Assembly: GCA_013399305.1 (NCBI GenBank)
Contig: VXAI01000020.1
Location: 4,574,425-4,638,424, forward strand
Direction of reading: 5' to 3'
Length of the DNA stretch: 64,000 nucleotides
Source of the DNA: Rostratula benghalensis
Lineage: Eukaryota; Chordata; Aves; Charadriiformes; Rostratulidae
Shown here: piece by piece, positions 59,801 to 64,000 of the stretch
How the letters are laid out: every line of letters begins with the position of its first letter
Position numbering within the stretch: the first letter of the stretch is position 1
Notes under the pieces: model-generated
Told to the model about the DNA's origin: nothing
The model's input: only the letters and a program-made list of their open reading frames with translations
The model's database searches: none
Position numbers and translations under genes: made by a program

Positions 59801-62661
59801 TAGATTGCAGAGATTCAGCCATGAGTGACTTGTGGATTTACACCGGACCCAACTTTTTGGATTTGGTATCCATCTCTTGAAAAATAAGCTTGACCAAATG
59901 AAAGTGGTTTTTTCCAAAAAAACTTCATACATTTTCTTCTATTTCTTGGCAAGTCAAAGCTTTTGCTAAAATAACAGCAGCAACTGCTGAGCTTAATCAT
60001 TAACTTCACATTACTAACAGCTTTTATGTATTTATTTTGCAAAAGCTTCGAAGTCAACACTCACCAAAACTCAAGCTCTTAATGTTTCTGCCACACTGCA
60101 AAGCCACTTTCATCAATCGCAAACCCACCACTCTTTATGAGTTCTGCTCTTTTGCTGACAGATCTTTTTCCCCCTGCTACTCCCACGTGAGTACCCCCAT
60201 TCCCATGGCCTGACTTTAGCGCCATTCATTGCTCTCTTCCTCGCTGAGCAGCCTTTTGTGCCTTTCAGGTTCTGACCCCATCCCAGGCCCCGGCACGAGT
60301 GTAGGACGGTGTGTCGTGAAATGTTCCACCCGAGAGGGACAGTCATGTCGACAGTCCTGCCTCTGGCAGGCACTTGTGCTGCAATAAACAAAGCTAAAGA
60401 AAAAGTGCATTCACGGAGCAGAAATCTTGAAAATGTACATAGATCAATGCCGTATAAAAAGTGCTTTTGTTTCCTGTTCAGGAACAGGTTTTTTAATTAA
60501 CTGAATGGGAGGAGTTGTAAAAACCAGGAACAATGACTGAGTCAACAGCTCAGGCAGTTCTTGGTAGCTTACAGGGATTTACATGAGACAGAATAAACGT
60601 ATTTCATTCACAGTTAGACATTTTTATCAATGTGTAAGAGACTTTAGAGCTCGGGCTTGGTAGCCTGAAAGACCGTCTGTGCGTTATAGAGCAGCTTATT
60701 GTTTCAAATCTCATCGACTTGCTGAATATACATGTGGTTTACAACCTCTAACAGAGTCTCTGCATCTTTTTCCTTCTCCTCCTCTCTCTCTCAACTTGAA
60801 TCTACTGAAGTATTGCACTCAAATTACTGGAGAACTTGTTGCTCAAATAATTCCCAACATTCGTGTACCAGTAACGGAAAGGAGCGGTTGTTGTTCTACA
60901 TGCTTAAAAATTTTCTTAGGAAAGATATTATCACTTGGTATCCTCAATGTCCTGTACAGACTGTAGCTTAGCTTACATATTTACAAAGTGTTTAAATTAG
61001 GAAGGAATTAAATTTATTATAGCTCTGACCACCAGCAATCATGAGCAAGTTCTGAGAAACTAGTTCACTTTACTTCTGGAACAAATCAGACAAATTTAAA
61101 ACTGAAATGAAGCCAATTTCCAAAGAAACTCCTCAATTACACAATAGATCTGGTTTACTAAGCTAAAGTCTTCTGTCAAGAAGAGTATTCAGTGTTAAGT
61201 ACATTTATGCTACTGTTAAAACTATATTACAGAAGATTTAAAACAAGTGTAGAACCAAAAAAATGTATAATCTGAAAATCACGCAGTAGCTTATGCTCCA
61301 AAAATTGTCATCCATGACACTGGAATGTCTATCAAGCATGCAAAGTAACTTCCAGCCAGCAAACATTTCTAATTTTTGTGGTTTAGGATCAGCAGCCACG
61401 TTTATATCATTGCATCAGTTGAGAAGCAGAAGGTGTTTGGATACCCGTATTCTGCATGAGGTAAGCCATCTCTTCACACACTCTGTATGAACACAGCAGA
61501 GTTTCTGTCAGAATCGTTTGTCTGGTTTCCAGTACAAGAAGACATTGATTCAGCATTGTGCAATTTATCTACGAAGCAGACAAAAGCTCTCAATAACAGC
61601 TCAAGATGAATGAAGGCAGCTTTTAAGCATTTTGGCATATGTTCTCAGCATGTGCTAAAGTGTCACACAATAAAAAAAGGGGTAAAAATAAAAAGAAAAG
61701 AGGAGATAAACCGAAAAGGTGGGTGAATAGAGATGGTGCTGAAGCACTGCCATTTCATTTAATTTTCATTACTACTCTAAAAGGCAACAAAGATAACAAA
61801 TCCAAAAATCTGATCTAAGCAAGACACACATCTGCCTCACTTCTCTAGAACACATTCCTTCAGACACGTTTTGTTTCATTACCTTAAATAAAGTGTGTGC
61901 CACCTAACCCCCTCTTCGGCAGTTCAAATTATCATAGTATACAGAAACAGAATGCCCAGCCAATTTTTCCCTCTTGTAGGATGTCTGCCAGGTTGGTGAG
62001 AGCCAAACGAAACCAGGCTAGCAGGGGCAGCCTGAGCCTGAAACAGCTTCACAGAAAAGAAATGCTACAGACTACATATGGGGTTTCCAAAGTGTTTATA
62101 TAGAAGGCCACTTAGGGGATTTTGTTTTCTCCATATATATATGATAATTCATGATTTAAAGAGTTGTACTGTGCCTTACTAATATTTTCTAAAATACTAT
62201 TGAATATTTTTTTCCTATATGTTTTTCTAGATAATATTGGTTTGAGGCATCTCTGTTTGAAAGTCATTTTTGCACCAATTCCATTTTGTAGCCTTTCACA
62301 AAAAGGGCTGTGAAGTGGTAATTATCAGAGTGGCTGGCCGCCTGTTTGTCTTTGAATGCACATGGACTTCCCCAGCTGCTAGATTATCACAAAATATATT
62401 ATTACATACTGATTTCTAAGTACACAAGCTAACATTTAGCAGCTGCAAATGCTCCCGAGAAATTCTGTGCTTTAAATTTCTGCAAAAGAAAAGAGGTGAT
62501 CTTAAATCTACCTCTGGGATTAAGAGAAATATGATGAATATTTTTGGTTTAAAAAGTTATTCCTTGAATAATGAAACTAATTCAATACTGGGTAGTTTGT
62601 GTTAGCACCCAGATTTAAGGCTGTGGAGATGCCATCAACGGAAGAGTTGGTTAGTGCAGAG

Positions 62662-62701
62662 AGCATTGCTCTCCTGCCTGCTGCATGGCTGGACCAGGCA
62701 G
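62662..62701 (+). repeat. Copy 1 of a 40-base dispersed direct repeat
   Basis: Starts AGCATTGCTCTCCTGCCTGC; about 36 of 40 bases match 63701-63739 in the same orientation. Not part of any repeat family I recognise. Confidence 0.7.
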
Positions 62702-63462
62702 ATAGAGAGACAGATGATGGTTAGAAACCAGAAAAACTGGGACATCCCAAGCTAAAAGCAACTCAAAACCAATATCCATCAAAATATCAGTCTTTGCAGC
62801 AGTTATCACAATGTATCAAAAAAGTTTTCCCAACAGCTTAATGCACCTTTAAGGAAAATTTCTATTTCAGTTGGGATTTCTGAACATAGTGAGGAGAAAG
62901 ACAAAGACACAGTTAAGAAACCCCGTCTTTGAAATGACATGAATTGCCCTCCTTGAAGCAGGAATTTCCCAAAGAAGTGCTTTCCTTCCTTTCTCAACTG
63001 CACTACTGCATACCCAGCAAGACCAAAGTTCAACATCATACATGGCCTCCCATATACCGAGCCTCCACAGACATACAGTGGCACAGTCATTACCATGCTG
63101 CAGAAGATCACTTGGAGAAGAGTCACCTGCTCCAAGGAAGCACCCCAAGACTTCTCTCACCCCTTTAGTGCCACCCCCTTCTACTACAATGGGTTACCTT
63201 GAGGGAACGAAGTGTCTGCCTTGCCAAAACACTGCCATTGAAAGTGATGGTCTTTACCATCCAGTAAACCTGGCCAACAGTACGTGCTGGATTCATACAA
63301 AGTAGCCACAGGCGTGGCTTACTCTGACAGGACAAGGCACAACAGCTTACCTACACACTGTTTCAGTGCCTGGTTAACTAAATCAGTATAAGCCATGTTT
63401 AGTTAAATCACTGGAAAGACTGTGACCAGCTAAGCCGAGCCAGATACAATCTAGTTTACAAT

Positions 63463-63509
63463 CTGTGTCATTTTATCTGCTGGGGATGGGATCTCGGTCA
63501 TTTTATCTG
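63463..63509 (+). repeat. Direct repeat, period 30
   Basis: GTCATTTTATCTG is present at 63467-63479 and 63497-63509, each preceded by ATCT plus two bases, with 11 bases between the units. Confidence 0.85.
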
Positions 63510-63700
63510 ACCAAGGGATGTCAAAGTGGGTGATTCCAGGGTCCTCATCTTTCTTCCCTGCAATCGCCCTGCTTTCTTTGAGCACAACACGCAGGCTTCC
63601 CCCACAAGTCTTCAGTATGAATTGCCCAAGTGGCTGGGAGCCTAAATACCTCTAGAAGTCATTTAATGTCCTGCCTAGAGGTTCCTCTTCCCCATACCCC

Positions 63701-63739
63701 AGCATTGCACTCCTGCCTGCTCCATGGCTGACCAAGCAG
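63701..63739 (+). repeat. Copy 2 of a 40-base dispersed direct repeat
   Basis: Starts AGCATTGCACTCCTGCCTGC. It differs from the copy at 62662 by three substitutions and one missing base. Confidence 0.7.
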
Positions 63740-64000
63740 CTCAGTTGCCAGCTCCAGGAAGACTCAGCTGAGCCAGCCCTCAGAAAGCTGTGTGCCAGCT
63801 GACCCAAGCTTTTCCTTGGACAGGAGTCAGAAAACTGCTCTGCACACTTTCCATCTGATTCACATTAAATGAGCCTTGTGATAGACAACCACCACAAAGC
63901 GACCAATGCCTGCAGTATGATAAAAAGGTGGCTATGTTTCATTTTGCACTGTAGAGAAGAGGAGTGGTGCATCTCAGAAGAACGAAGCATCACGTACGCT

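Overview
The window is vertebrate nuclear DNA, almost certainly from a bird. Coding sequence is split into exons with GT/AG boundaries in large introns. The recognisable interspersed repeats are all CR1 LINEs, with the typical 3' end of repeated ATTCTATG octamers. No bacterial-type operons, rRNA or CRISPR arrays were seen. All calls come from reading the sequence and from recalled family knowledge; no search was run.

Layout. Positions 1-180 and 2372-2557 (+ strand) are the last recognisable exons of a meprin beta gene (MEP1B): linker, EGF-like module, transmembrane helix and basic stop-transfer. A 22-base assembly gap (2558-2579) interrupts its 3' end. A nearly full-length but dead CR1 LINE fills about 4110-6962. 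From there to about 31.8 kb is the MEP1B-GAREM1 intergenic interval. It holds three more CR1 fragments, a degenerate tandem array, a two-exon MCM3-like relict on the minus strand (16967-17337), and a long inverted repeat whose arms of about 370 bases lie about 1.5 kb apart (18918-19287 and 20756-21120).

From 31.8 kb to the right edge the window is the 3' three-quarters of GAREM1 on the minus strand: coding exons at 50688-50818, 41506-42684, 36051-36217 and 31819-32731. They splice in frame into about 796 residues (from residue 88 of the usual numbering to the stop). They contain most of the CABIT region, the two tyrosines known from the human protein to recruit signalling partners (Tyr105, Tyr453), proline-rich SH3 ligands and a C-terminal SAM domain. 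The exons for residues 1-87 were not found and presumably lie beyond 64 kb. MEP1B and GAREM1 are convergent neighbours, matching the order on human 18q12.1, which supports both calls.

Most of the sequence is intron or intergenic DNA in which I see nothing functional. The items most worth following up are the inverted repeat and the MCM3-like relict.
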